64,000 nucleotides of DNA from KBS-96 sp963722585. GTDB lineage: Bacteria > Acidobacteriota > Terriglobia > Bryobacterales > Bryobacteraceae. Position 1 is the stretch's first letter; every line of letters begins with the position of its first letter. Location: NCBI GenBank assembly GCA_963722585.1, contig CAVRNU010000021.1, positions 1 through 64,000 on the forward strand. The letters run 5' to 3'. The notes beneath the pieces were generated by a model. It was not told the origin of the DNA. It saw only the letters and a list, made by a program, of their open reading frames with translations, and made no database searches. Made by a program: the position numbers and the translations under genes. Shown piece by piece: positions 16,022 to 24,707 of the stretch.

Positions 16022-19000
16022 TCAAAAGCGCAGCTTCAGAGCCAATTGAATCTGACGGTTCGAGCTTGTGCCGTCCGGGCGAGTCAAAGTCGTCGTCGAG
16101 ATTCCGAAGGTGCCTGGATCCGCAAGATCGTTGCCCGGCTGCGCGAATTGAACGCGATTGAACAGATTGTAAACTTCAAATCGGAGTTGCGCCTGCAAGC
16201 GCTCGCCCAAGCTCTGCGTCTTGCTGAGAACCACGTCCGTGTTAATGATCCCGGGACCAACAAACACGTTGCGGCCGAGATTTCCGGGACTACCAAATGG
16301 CGCGATAGCAAACGCCGTGATGGGCGGACCGGTCTGAGTGCGATCCGAACCGGCGGGAATGGCGGTGTCTCCAACCACATCGGGTCGCGAACTGAGGCCC
16401 GTGTGTTCGGTGTCCACGTTTCCGTAAATGTCGAACGGCAACCCGCTTTGAAAAACCGAAATGCCGGCAAACTGCCAGCCTTCCAAAATCCTGCCCACAA
16501 ACCCACTGTTGACGTACGCCTTCCCTTTTCCCACGGGAACGTCGAGAACATAATTCAAAACCAGGCGCTGCCGCTGGTCGAAATCGGAGTTTCCACGCTC
16601 TTCTTGCAAGTCGAACGAATTTCTGGGGAAGGAGCGGCCTCCCGCGCCGGGATTCAGCGGATCGGGCGCATCGTCGATCGAGTGGGACCAGGTATAGGCC
16701 GCTTGTATCTGCATCCCGTGGCTCAGCCGTTTATTCCAATTCGCCTGAAGCGAGTGATAGGTGGAGTTGCCGATGGACTTGATCACCGAAGGTTCGTAGA
16801 ACGCGGTGTTGTTGGTGGTTGGGTAGTTGAAATATAAAGCCGAAAACTGAAGGGCTGAGGGTGGCACACCCGCGGCGATCTGAGCGTTTACCAGCGCGGG
16901 AATCGGCTGATTGCCGTTTACTACGCGGAATTCATGATTGCCTTTTGACGCTACGTATGCGAGCTCGAGTGTGGACAGGCCCGGCAGCTCCTGCTGAACG
17001 CTGAAGTTCCAGCTCTGACTCACGGGCATCTTCAAGTTGCGGTCGATGATGACCGGCTCGAGAAAGGCTCCGTTGGTCACGGTCGCCGAAGTTGGCAGAG
17101 TCGAAGGAACCGGCACATTAGGCAGGGTATTTCCATATGTGCCGAAAGATGATAGCGGAAAGATTTCGGCGTCTTCAAGAAAGGGTGGATTGCCTCCGGC
17201 GTTCTCGAACAGGTTGCCGAAGATGCGGTCGTGAAAGATGCCGTATCCTGCACGAATCGCGGTCTTTCCTTTCGAGAACGGATCCCAACTAAACCCGAAG
17301 CGAGGCTCAAGGTTCAACGGATCGTTGTTATAGAGGTTCTTGGTGGCGCCCGAACCAATCAAGCTGAAGGTGAAGGGGGAAAAACCGGCTGGGTTCTGGA
17401 ACAGATTTGAAAGCTCTCCGTTTCGCTCGAAAGGCACGCCGTTGAATTGATAGCGCAACCCGTAGCTCAGCGTAAGATTGGGCCGCAATTTCCAGATGTC
17501 CTGCGCGAACTCGGCGTACTCATGCTGCACGTAGTGCCGGTAATCGACCGCTGTACGGTCGCCCGCGAGATTGAAAAACTGCGCCTGGTTCTGTTCGGCC
17601 ACAAACCCCAGCAGACCCGCCGCGAGATCTTGAAACTGCACGCTTCCGCAGCCGCTGTTAGTAGTGGGATTACAAGGATTCGCGGGATCGAGGTTCACGA
17701 TCGGCTGGCCCAGCAGCGAGAATGCATCGAAATTGTACAGCGTCCTCGATGAGAAGGCGTCATAACCGTTTTCGAAGACATACCGGAACTCGCCGCCGAA
17801 CTTAAAACTGTGATTGCCTTTCACCCACGCGAGTCCGTCGCTAAGGCTCCAGGTGCCAGTACGGCGCATTTGCCCATCGCTGTCGCCTAGGTTGCCGCAA
17901 CCGATGACCGGGATGCCGGAAAGAGCATAATCGCTGCCCTTTCCAAACGCATCAATGTTGCCGAGCGCATCGAACTGCTGGTATCCGCCGCAGCTGAAGT
18001 TGTCCGTCGGGCGGTTCACGCCGGCGGTGAACTGGTTGACAAGCGAAGGACGAAGCGTCGAGATCAGGTTTGCCGATATCGAATGCACCTGCTCCGCGGT
18101 TCCTGTCGCTCCCAACCCGGGTGCAATTTCATCGTGAAAGGCATCGGGATCGCTCTGCCCTCCGTAGGAATAGCGGATGAAGAAGCTCTCATTTTCAGTG
18201 AACCGGTGATCGAGCTTGAACGTGGTCGCAGCCGAGTTGAGGCGTGAGGTGCTGGGGAACCGGTAGATGCCTCGGACGTCATCGACGCTTTCGCCGTTCG
18301 GGTTGGGAAGAAGGGCCAACGCCTTCTGAATGGTGGGGTCGAGAGGAAGCCCCAGAACATTATTTGGCGAGCCAGGATCACGCAGATCTACCGGGTAGCC
18401 ATCGAAGGTGAACACGCCGGATTTGAACGCGGCCGTGGGCACAATGGATGCCTCGGTCAGAGTAGTGCGGAAGCGCTGGTATTCAGTGTTGACGAAGAAG
18501 AAGGTTTTGTCTTTTTTTATAGGGCCGGCCAGCGACCAGCCAAAATCGTTTCGCACAAATGGATTTTCGGGATTGGGCTTGGTATTGAAATAGTCGCGCG
18601 CCGCAAGCGCGCTGTAGCGCCCGAACCAGTACGCATCGCCATGCAACTGGTTCGAGCCGCTACGCGAGATGACGTCGATGATCGCGCCGGTGTTGCGGCC
18701 AAACTCCGGCAGAAAATTGCTGCTGATGACGCGAAATTCCTGAGTGGATTCAGGGTTGAGGGAAACCAGGCCAGCCGGGGCGCCTGGCACCGATGTGTCG
18801 TTGTTGTCGGCTCCATCGAGCAGAAAATTGTTGTTGCGTTCCCGCGATCCATTCACCGCGAATCCGCCCAGCGATGAATTGGTCTGCACAACCCCAGGCG
18901 ATAACGCAACAAGCGAATAGGGATCGCGCACCAGCAGAGGAAGAGCGAGAATGCGGCGGGAATCGATGACGGTGCTCGACTGATCATCTTCCAGATCGAC

Positions 19001-19381
19001 GGGCGCGACAGCATCGCCGCGGACGGTGAGGACTTGAGAATACGGACCCACCTGCAGCCGGGGATTGAGCGTAAGCGCTTGGTCCACGGTCAGCTCCACA
19101 TTCCGAAACTCATAGGTCGCGAACCCCTTCTTTCGGACCGAGACGTCATATCTTCCGGGCGTCAGAGCCGGGAGGGAGAATGTGCCCGAAGTGGAGCTTT
19201 CCGTAGATCTAACGCCGCCATCGGCGAGGTTCTTCAGCGAGATCTCGGCCGATGGCACGGCGGCTCCGCTTACATCCATCACGGTCCCGGAAACGGCCGC
19301 GGTTTGTGCTTTGAGCAGAGCTGAACTGAACACCGCCAACGTCAAAACGCACGACCACCGCGCATGCCGGCACAGATTCAT
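16022..19381 (-). CDS. TonB-dependent receptor-like (Oar-type) outer membrane protein
   Basis: A 1119-residue intact protein. Its ATG is preceded by GGAAGGAAAG. The signal peptide is MNLCRHARWSCVLTLAVFSSALLKA|Q, followed by a Cna-B/carboxypeptidase-regulatory domain (VSGTVMDVSGAAVPSAEISL). A plug region with FAVNGSRERNNNFLLDGADN and a beta-barrel follow, ending in Phe (LALKLRF). This is the large acidobacterial receptor family; substrates are unknown and no carbohydrate or iron genes lie nearby. It is the second such receptor in the window, with the same domain order as the broken one at 2547-6048 but quite different sequence. It runs convergent to typA with a 2-bp gap. Confidence 0.92.
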   Translation of the reverse strand: MNLCRHARWSCVLTLAVFSSALLKAQTAAVSGTVMDVSGAAVPSAEISLKNLADGGVRSTESSTSGTFSLPALTPGRYDVSVRKKGFATYEFRNVELTVDQALTLNPRLQVGPYSQVLTVRGDAVAPVDLEDDQSSTVIDSRRILALPLLVRDPYSLVALSPGVVQTNSSLGGFAVNGSRERNNNFLLDGADNNDTSVPGAPAGLVSLNPESTQEFRVISSNFLPEFGRNTGAIIDVISRSGSNQLHGDAYWFGRYSALAARDYFNTKPNPENPFVRNDFGWSLAGPIKKDKTFFFVNTEYQRFRTTLTEASIVPTAAFKSGVFTFDGYPVDLRDPGSPNNVLGLPLDPTIQKALALLPNPNGESVDDVRGIYRFPSTSRLNSAATTFKLDHRFTENESFFIRYSYGGQSDPDAFHDEIAPGLGATGTAEQVHSISANLISTLRPSLVNQFTAGVNRPTDNFSCGGYQQFDALGNIDAFGKGSDYALSGIPVIGCGNLGDSDGQMRRTGTWSLSDGLAWVKGNHSFKFGGEFRYVFENGYDAFSSRTLYNFDAFSLLGQPIVNLDPANPCNPTTNSGCGSVQFQDLAAGLLGFVAEQNQAQFFNLAGDRTAVDYRHYVQHEYAEFAQDIWKLRPNLTLSYGLRYQFNGVPFERNGELSNLFQNPAGFSPFTFSLIGSGATKNLYNNDPLNLEPRFGFSWDPFSKGKTAIRAGYGIFHDRIFGNLFENAGGNPPFLEDAEIFPLSSFGTYGNTLPNVPVPSTLPTSATVTNGAFLEPVIIDRNLKMPVSQSWNFSVQQELPGLSTLELAYVASKGNHEFRVVNGNQPIPALVNAQIAAGVPPSALQFSALYFNYPTTNNTAFYEPSVIKSIGNSTYHSLQANWNKRLSHGMQIQAAYTWSHSIDDAPDPLNPGAGGRSFPRNSFDLQEERGNSDFDQRQRLVLNYVLDVPVGKGKAYVNSGFVGRILEGWQFAGISVFQSGLPFDIYGNVDTEHTGLSSRPDVVGDTAIPAGSDRTQTGPPITAFAIAPFGSPGNLGRNVFVGPGIINTDVVLSKTQSLGERLQAQLRFEVYNLFNRVQFAQPGNDLADPGTFGISTTTLTRPDGTSSNRQIQLALKLRF

Positions 19382-19498
19382 TCCGCTGCTTTCCTTCCTT
19401 TTTCGCTATTTGCTATGTCAGCCGGTTTTTAACTGAGAATGTACTTGAAACGAAACAATACGATCAAATGGCGATTGGTTCCTTGTAATATACCTTAA

Positions 19499-19660
19499 AA
19501 GTCCCCCATCTCGATTCGACTGATGCCTGAACAGATTGCGGCAGCGAAGGAAATCGCCCGAGCGAAATCGGTGGGCTATCAGACGCAATTGCGTATGTGG
19601 ATTGCCGAGGGGATTCGAAGGGAATCGAAGCGGCCTGAGCCAGTGACTCGCGGTCGGTAG
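19499..19660 (+). pseudogene. CopG/ribbon-helix-helix antitoxin remnant
   Basis: The frame reads KSPISIRLMPEQIAAAKEIA, then RAKSVGYQTQLRMWIAEGIR and a short tail to TAG 19660. The ISIRL strand followed by two helices with GYQT-x-LRMW is the pattern of CopG-family antitoxins. An in-frame TAA at 19496-19498 sits directly upstream, and the only ATG (19523) falls after the DNA-binding strand. The normal N-terminal half is missing and no toxin gene is adjacent. A product from ATG 19523 would be 45 residues and lack the strand. It is probably a decayed toxin-antitoxin locus. Confidence 0.55.
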
Positions 19661-19717
19661 TCGCGAGACGCCGGCCACATATCCAACCGGGGCGAAGGAC
19701 GAGGCCAAGCCTTGCGT

Positions 19718-19747
19718 TTGACTCTTTTATATCCAATTAGCTACGAT
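19718..19747 (+). promoter_or_regulatory. Sigma-70-type promoter for rplM-rpsI
   Basis: TTGACT (19718-19723), an 18-base spacer and TACGAT (19742-19747) lie about 40 bp before rplM. This is one of the better promoter matches in the window and fits a highly expressed ribosomal operon. Confidence 0.6.
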
Positions 19748-19788
19748 AAAGTGTTTCGAGTTTTCGAGATAAAGAGAGAATTCTGTCC

Positions 19789-20235
19789 ATGCGTACCGAA
19801 GTACCGTCCGAGCACGAGATCAGCCGTGCCTGGCATGTGATCGATGCCGAAGGAGCCGTGCTGGGAAGAGTAGCGAGCCGCGCGGCGATGATTTTGATGG
19901 GCAAACACAAGCCGATTTATACGCCGCACCTCGATACCGGCGACCATGTCATTATCGTCAATGCAGCGAAGGTGAAGCTTACGGGCGGCAAAGAAAACCA
20001 GAAAATTTACCGGCGTCACACGGGTTATCCGGGCGGCTTAATTGAGACAGGAGCCAGCAGGTTGCGCGCGACGCGTCCGGCCAGGATGGTCGAACTGGCG
20101 GTCTCGGGAATGCTGCCTAAGACGAAACTGGGCAAGCAGATGTACCGCAAGCTGAAGGTTTACGCCGATCAACAGCATCCCCACCAGGCGCAGAAGCCGC
20201 AAGCGCTCGACCTGGGCAAGGAAGCGAGAAGGTGA
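19789..20235 (+). CDS. rplM: 50S ribosomal protein L13
   Basis: A 148-residue protein with the L13 signatures (AWHVIDAEGAVLGRVASRAA, KHKPIYTPHLDTGDHVIIVN, and ELAVSGMLPKTKLGKQMYRK). It is slightly longer than E. coli L13 because of a short tail after YADQQHPHQAQKP. It is part of the large subunit and an early assembly protein. It is first in the operon, followed 25 bp later by rpsI as in most bacteria, behind a clear promoter at 19718. Confidence 0.97.
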   Translation: MRTEVPSEHEISRAWHVIDAEGAVLGRVASRAAMILMGKHKPIYTPHLDTGDHVIIVNAAKVKLTGGKENQKIYRRHTGYPGGLIETGASRLRATRPARMVELAVSGMLPKTKLGKQMYRKLKVYADQQHPHQAQKPQALDLGKEARR

Positions 20236-20260
20236 AACAGGAAGTCAAGGAAGGAAGTTA

Positions 20261-20659
20261 GTGCCAGCGAAGTTGATTCAACATCTGGGAACCGGACGGC
20301 GCAAGACCGCCACTGCGCGGGTGTTTCTGCGCGCCGGCAAGGGGCAAATTACGGTCAATCACCGGCCGTTCGACAATTATTTCGTGAGCGAGTCGGCTCG
20401 CGTTTACGTCCGGCAGCCGTTGCTGGCGACGGAGACGGCGGACAAGTTCGACGTTTTGATTTTGGCAAATGGCGGAGGCATCACCGGGCAGTCAGGGGCC
20501 TGCCGGTTGGGCATCGCCCGAGCCTTGGTAGAGTACAATCCCGAGCTGCGCGGCAAGCTGAAGCAGCTTGGATTTCTGACGCGCGACGCTCGCGCGCATG
20601 AGCGAAAGAAGTACGGTCAAAAGGGAGCGCGCAAGCGTTTCCAGTTCTCCAAGCGATAA
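20261..20659 (+). CDS. rpsI: 30S ribosomal protein S9
   Basis: A 132-residue protein. GTG 20261 is the start, with AAGGAAG a few bases upstream. GTGRRKTATARVFL and the C-terminal KKYGQKGARKRFQFSKR (the Arg tail that reaches the P-site tRNA) identify it; the family's usual YGxxxARxxxQFSKR ending is intact. It is co-transcribed with rplM. Confidence 0.97.
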   Translation: MPAKLIQHLGTGRRKTATARVFLRAGKGQITVNHRPFDNYFVSESARVYVRQPLLATETADKFDVLILANGGGITGQSGACRLGIARALVEYNPELRGKLKQLGFLTRDARAHERKKYGQKGARKRFQFSKR

Positions 20660-20695
20660 CCGCTGTTCTTCCGTTCAAAGCATCAACCTGTGCAG

Positions 20696-20716
20696 CAAGC
20701 GGCCGCGCGCCGCTTG
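20696..20716 (+). terminator. Stem-loop after rpsI
   Basis: CAAGCGGC (20696-20703) pairs with GCCGCTTG (20709-20716) around a 5-base loop, followed by TTGTCCG. The T-run is weak, so termination may be partial. It lies 37 bp after the rpsI stop. Confidence 0.5.
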
Positions 20717-20739
20717 TTGTCCGACCGGGCTCTGAACCG

Positions 20740-20807
20740 GCTACGCTAATTCCGCTTTGGGCCGCGTAGCGTGTTCAGGATCCGCAACGGTGGGCCGTTT
20801 TCCCACC
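20740..20807 (+). promoter_or_regulatory. Structured rpsB leader
   Basis: Two hairpins precede rpsB: GCTACGC (20740-20746) with GCGTAGC (20764-20770), and GGTGGG (20789-20794) with CCCACC (20802-20807). The second ends nine bases before the AAGGAGG ribosome site. Ribosomal protein leaders often carry autoregulatory binding sites, so S2 feedback is possible but unproven. Confidence 0.4.
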
Positions 20808-20826
20808 CGATCGTTAAGGAGGCAAT

Positions 20827-21723
20827 TTGCCGTCAATCTCAATGAAGGAGTTGCTCGAAGCAGGCGTTCACTTCGGGCACCAGACCAAGCGCTGGAATCC
20901 AAAGATGAAGGAATACATCTTTGGCGAACGTAATGGCATTTACATCATCGATCTGCAAAAGACGCTGAAGCTGTTTAAAGACGCAATGCGGTTTGTAGGC
21001 GAGATGTCGGCACAAGGCAAGACGGTGCTGTTCGTCGGAACAAAGCGCCAGGCACAGGAAGCAATCGCTGAAGAAGCGGCTCGAGCAGGGCAGTTTTACG
21101 TAAATCAGCGCTGGCTAGGCGGGCTGCTTACCAACATGGTGACGGTCCAGCGCTCTATCAAACGCCTGAAAGACCTGGACGCGATGGCGTCGGATTCCGG
21201 CTATGAAGGGCGCGCGAAGAAAGAAATCGGCCGGCTGGAGCGCGAGCGGAAGCATCTGCAGCAGAATCTGGCGGGCATCAAGGATATGACCGGCCTGCCT
21301 GATCTCATGTTCGTGATCGATTCGAACAAGGAAGCCATTGCAGTGAAAGAAGCGCGAAAGCTCGGCATCCCGGTGGTCGGGGTGGTTGACACCAATTGCG
21401 ATCCCGACGAAGTGGATTACGTCATTCCGGGCAATGATGACGCCCTGCGCGCTATCCGCCTGTTTACGCAAAAAATTGCGGATGCCGTCGTAGAGGGCCG
21501 TAATCTCACGACCGAACAGGAGTTCACTTCAGAGAAACTGGTCACCGAGGAGAGCGCGGCTGACGAGACACCGGCCGAATACACCCAATACCTTGATCCG
21601 AAATACGCCGAACAGCTCATTTCCGAAAGCATGGCAACCGTTGAGGAGCCCGAAGAGCTTCCGCGCAAAGGCCCGGGAAGTGAAGCTGTTGAAGAGCTGG
21701 CGGACACGGTTCGAGAACAGTAG
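20827..21723 (+). CDS. rpsB: 30S ribosomal protein S2
   Basis: A 298-residue protein. The start is TTG 20827, supported by AAGGAGG four bases upstream and by the alignment of PSISMKELLEAGVHFGHQTK with the family N-terminus. Other S2 signatures are QRWLGGLLTNMVTVQRSIKR and PVVGVVDTNCDPDEVDYVIP. It is longer than E. coli S2 (241 residues) because of an acidic C-terminal extension after about residue 230. It is followed by tsf, the usual rpsB-tsf pair. Confidence 0.96.
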   Translation: MPSISMKELLEAGVHFGHQTKRWNPKMKEYIFGERNGIYIIDLQKTLKLFKDAMRFVGEMSAQGKTVLFVGTKRQAQEAIAEEAARAGQFYVNQRWLGGLLTNMVTVQRSIKRLKDLDAMASDSGYEGRAKKEIGRLERERKHLQQNLAGIKDMTGLPDLMFVIDSNKEAIAVKEARKLGIPVVGVVDTNCDPDEVDYVIPGNDDALRAIRLFTQKIADAVVEGRNLTTEQEFTSEKLVTEESAADETPAEYTQYLDPKYAEQLISESMATVEEPEELPRKGPGSEAVEELADTVREQ

Positions 21724-21731
21724 AAATCAAC

Positions 21732-21765
21732 TCCCTTTGCGGCCGTTCGTTCAGCCGCAGAGGGA
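21732..21765 (+). promoter_or_regulatory. Strong hairpin in the rpsB-tsf intergenic gap
   Basis: TCCCTTTGCGGC (21732-21743) pairs with GCCGCAGAGGGA (21754-21765) over 12 bp with one G-U pair and a 10-base loop. It starts 8 bases after the rpsB stop. No T-run follows, so it is more likely an attenuator, processing site or mRNA 3'-end stabiliser than a simple terminator. A smaller GGGCC-TGC-GGCCC hairpin follows at 21774-21786. Confidence 0.5.
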
Positions 21766-21810
21766 ATCTGCACGGGCCTGCGGCCCACCAATAGCGATGA
21801 AGATGATAAG

Positions 21811-21833
21811 GAGCCGCGAGCGTCAGCGACCGG
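21811..21833 (+). repeat. Degenerate copy of the dispersed palindromic repeat
   Basis: This 23-bp stretch matches the reverse complement of 39171-39193 at 17 of 23 positions (shared frame GA-CCGCGA-CGT-AG-GA-CG). It is a short, diverged fragment of the repeat family seen at 24193/26184 and 39152-39260. Confidence 0.4.
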
Positions 21834-21860
21834 CCTGCGTTGGTAGGTGAGGAATGAAGA

Positions 21861-22820
21861 ATGGCAGAGATTAGCGCCCAATTAATAAAAAAGCTTCGTG
21901 AGATGACTGGCGCGGGTATGATGGAGTGCAAGAAGGCGCTCATCGAGGCGAATGGCGACCTTTCCCGGGCGGTGGAAATTCTACGGACGCGCGGCTTGGC
22001 TTCCGCCGGAAAGAAGGAAGGGCGTTCGACGAAACAAGGTCTGCTGGGCGTGAAGATCGCGGACGATCACAAGTTCGGCGTTTTAGTTGAAGTGAACTGC
22101 GAGTCCGATTTCGTAGCCCGCACGGAAGACTTTCAGGGCCTCGTCCAGGATATTACGGATCATGTTGCGGAGTTGAAGCCAACGCACGTCCGGAAGGAGG
22201 ATGTAGCCCAAGCGGCAGCCGAAGCAGTCGCGTTGTATGAGCAAAAGTTCGCCAAGGACCCGGGCCAAACCGTCAGCGATCTGATTAAGTCGAAGATTGC
22301 TAAGCTCGGCGAAAATATCGCGGTTTCGCGATTCGCCAATTTGGAAGTCAAGAGCAGCGGGGTAGTGGGCTCGTATGTGCACACGGGGGCGCAGGTTGCG
22401 ACAATTGTGGAAGTGCATGCTCCCCAGCGAGCCTTGGGACAGGAGGAGTTTCAGACTCTAGTCCGCGATATTGCCATGCACATCACGGCCGCAAATCCTC
22501 AATTCATCGGCAAGGAAAACGTGGCGCCGGAGGCCCTCGCGCGCGAGCGCGCCATTCAGCGCGAGCGCGCGCTGAAAGAAGGCAAGCCAGAAAAAATGGT
22601 GGACAAGATCGTTGAAGGCCGGCTCAGCAAATTCTACGAAGAAGTGTGTCTGCTCGAGCAGCCTTTCATCAAGGACAACGCCATCACAGTCGGCGAGCTG
22701 ATCAAGTCGAAGGCCGGCAAAGACGGCCACGTCAGCGTTGCCAATTTCGTCCGGTACAAGGTGGGTGAAGCGGCCGACACCTCGGGCGCCGAAGCATCGC
22801 CGCTTCCCGTAACAGCCTGA
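21861..22820 (+). CDS. tsf: Translation elongation factor Ts
   Basis: A 319-residue protein. The N-terminal UBA-like module (LIKKLREMTGAGMMECKKAL) and the EF-Tu contact motif in VEVNCESDFVARTEDFQ are diagnostic. The C-terminal half contains the dimerisation-like repeat (KFYEEVCLLEQPFIKDNAIT). It exchanges GDP for GTP on EF-Tu. TGAGGAATGAAGA precedes the ATG. It lies downstream of rpsB after a 137-bp gap containing a strong hairpin and a repeat fragment. Confidence 0.97.
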   Translation: MAEISAQLIKKLREMTGAGMMECKKALIEANGDLSRAVEILRTRGLASAGKKEGRSTKQGLLGVKIADDHKFGVLVEVNCESDFVARTEDFQGLVQDITDHVAELKPTHVRKEDVAQAAAEAVALYEQKFAKDPGQTVSDLIKSKIAKLGENIAVSRFANLEVKSSGVVGSYVHTGAQVATIVEVHAPQRALGQEEFQTLVRDIAMHITAANPQFIGKENVAPEALARERAIQRERALKEGKPEKMVDKIVEGRLSKFYEEVCLLEQPFIKDNAITVGELIKSKAGKDGHVSVANFVRYKVGEAADTSGAEASPLPVTA

Positions 22821-22846
22821 ATCTGTGAGCCTGTCTCTGGGCCTGC

Positions 22847-23554
22847 ATGTCTCACTTTCAACGCATACTACTCAAAATCAGCGGCGAGGCGCTCGCTGGA
22901 GGGAGTTCGTTCGGACTCGATGCGGAACGGGTAAAGGCCTTGGCGGCGGAGATCGCCGAAGTCGCGAAATCGGGAATCCAGGTTGGTTTGGTGGTGGGAG
23001 GCGGCAACTTTTTCCGGGGCGTTGCTGCCGCCGCCAAAAGCATGGACCGGGTGACGGGCGACCATATGGGCATGCTGGCTACGGTCATCAACGCGCTGGC
23101 GTTTCAGGATGCGCTCGAAAAACAAGGCGTACCGACTCGCGTAATGACCGCGATTGAGATGCATCAAGTAGCCGAACCATACATCCGGCGTCGCGCGATC
23201 CGGCATTTGGAAAAGGGGCGCATCGTCGTGTTCGCCGCGGGCACGTCGAATCCATATTTCTCCACCGACACCGCCGCAACTTTGCGGGCGCTCGAAATTA
23301 GAGCCGATGTGATCGCCAAAGCGACGCGTGTAGACGGCGTCTACGATAAAGATCCTCACAAGTATGCTGACGCTGTGCGATATCCGGAAATCGGCTATAC
23401 AGAGGTCCTGGCCAGGTCGCTCGCCGTGATGGATGCCTCAGCGGTCGCAATGTGCCGCGACAACGGTCTGAAAATCATGGTATTCAACTTGACCGTCGCG
23501 GGCAATATAATGCGAATGGCCATGGGCGAGCCCATTGGCACGATCATTTGCTGA
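22847..23554 (+). CDS. pyrH: UMP kinase
   Basis: A 235-residue protein. LLKISGEAL (near the N-terminus), VVGGGNFFRG, STDTAATLRALEI and KATRVDGVYDKDP are signature segments of the bacterial hexameric amino-acid-kinase-fold UMP kinase, which phosphorylates UMP to UDP. No clear ribosome-binding site is seen; the gene lies 26 bp after tsf. The tsf-pyrH-frr order is conserved widely in bacteria. Confidence 0.97.
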   Translation: MSHFQRILLKISGEALAGGSSFGLDAERVKALAAEIAEVAKSGIQVGLVVGGGNFFRGVAAAAKSMDRVTGDHMGMLATVINALAFQDALEKQGVPTRVMTAIEMHQVAEPYIRRRAIRHLEKGRIVVFAAGTSNPYFSTDTAATLRALEIRADVIAKATRVDGVYDKDPHKYADAVRYPEIGYTEVLARSLAVMDASAVAMCRDNGLKIMVFNLTVAGNIMRMAMGEPIGTIIC

Positions 23555-23570
23555 ACAGAGGGAGCACGTT

Positions 23571-24191
23571 ATGAAGCACGAGCAGCAGGCTACCGCCGCG
23601 GAAAGCGGCAAGGTTCAAAACATAGAAGAAATCGAGAGCTGGATGAAGCAAGAAATCGAGAGCCGGATGAAGAAGGTGCTCACCGATCTTCAGCACGAGA
23701 TGAGCACGGTTAGAACCGGCCGCGCTTCCATTAACTTGCTTGACAGCGTGCGAGCGGAGGCCTACGGTTCACCAGTACCGCTGAACCAGGTTGCGCAACT
23801 GCATGTTCCGGAGCCGGCCATGATTACCGTTCAGCCCTGGGACACATCCATGATCGGCGCAATCGAGAAAGCCATACGAAATTCGAACCTGGGGCTGAAC
23901 CCCAGCAATGACGGAAAGCTCGTGCGAGTGCCGATTCCGCCGTTAACCGAGGAGCGCCGCCGCGACTTGGCGAAAAAACTCTCGCACATTGCCGAAGAGC
24001 GACGAGTGTCGCTGCGCAACATACGGCGCGACGCCAACGAGCATCTAAAGAAAATGCTCAAAGACAAGCAGATCAGCGAAGATCAGGAGCGCCAGTCCCT
24101 CGACTCGATACAGAAATTGACGGATTCCTATATCGCGAAGGTAGATCAAGCCGCGAAGGCCAAAGAGAAGGAAATTCTCGAATTCAAGTAG
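23571..24191 (+). CDS. frr: Ribosome recycling factor
   Basis: A 206-residue protein from ATG 23571, which has AGAGGGAG upstream; the longer frame from 23535 overlaps pyrH. MKKVLTDLQHEMSTVRTGRA, SMIGAIEKAIRNSNLGLNPS and the C-terminal coiled-coil helix are standard. It is about 20 residues longer than E. coli RRF because of a polar N-terminal extension (HEQQATAAESGKVQNIEE) with an internal near-repeat WMKQEIESRMKK. With EF-G it splits post-termination ribosomes. The gene is followed 12 bp later by a group II intron. Confidence 0.96.
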   Translation: MKHEQQATAAESGKVQNIEEIESWMKQEIESRMKKVLTDLQHEMSTVRTGRASINLLDSVRAEAYGSPVPLNQVAQLHVPEPAMITVQPWDTSMIGAIEKAIRNSNLGLNPSNDGKLVRVPIPPLTEERRRDLAKKLSHIAEERRVSLRNIRRDANEHLKKMLKDKQISEDQERQSLDSIQKLTDSYIAKVDQAAKAKEKEILEFK

Positions 24192-24192
24192 G

Positions 24193-24203
24193 CGAAGTTC
24201 GTC
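24193..24203 (+). repeat. Left end of a palindromic repeat split by the group II intron
   Basis: CGAAGTTCGTC directly abuts the intron's GTGCG. With the A at 26184 it forms the exact reverse complement of TGACGAACTTCG at 26242-26253. The rest of this repeat copy continues after the intron. Confidence 0.6.
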
Positions 24204-24707
24204 GTGCGCCGTGAAAAGGCGCTGGTCCACAGCGGGGGACTTAAATCCCGCCCGGGAACTGTTCGCTCCACCCGTAGCAATCGGAGCAGTAGTGGAGGTA
24301 ACGAAGCTGCTGAAGCCTGTGGTGTAGAGGGTCGCTTTAGGCGACTTGGCAAGTTTGTAGGCCGTAACAGATGTGAACGCTGTGCAGGCCCCGAAACCGG
24401 TGATGCAGGAGCTGACCCGCCGACGATCGAGGGAAAGCCGAAGCCGATGGGAGAGTACGAGCGAAATAATCTCATGGGTCCTGCCGGGTATTGGCGACGG
24501 CATGCAGACCAAGGGGACCAGACGCAACACGGGAAGCCCCAGCGGGGATAGCAAGTGCGATCAACCGGCAACTCGTGAGAGCCAGGCCGGGCCGATTGGG
24601 GTGGCGGAGAGGCTCGTAGTACTAAAGAAGCCGGGTAATGCCGGGGGAGGGAAGGGGCCTCAGTTGAAAGGAGACGCAAGAAGGGACGAAGGACCGCGGG
24701 ATTGGCG

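Larger units (their letters stand above)
19382..19788. other. Gene-poor interval between the receptor and rplM
   Basis: A 407-bp interval. It holds the receptor's 5' leader on the minus strand, an antitoxin remnant (19499-19660) and the rplM promoter (19718-19747). The two minus-strand frames crossing it (19418-19736) have no recognisable protein features and are taken as non-coding. Confidence 0.6.

Noticed and set aside
19418..19736. Two minus-strand frames in the receptor-rplM gap
   Set aside because: No motif or start signal; the plus strand of the same stretch carries the antitoxin remnant.
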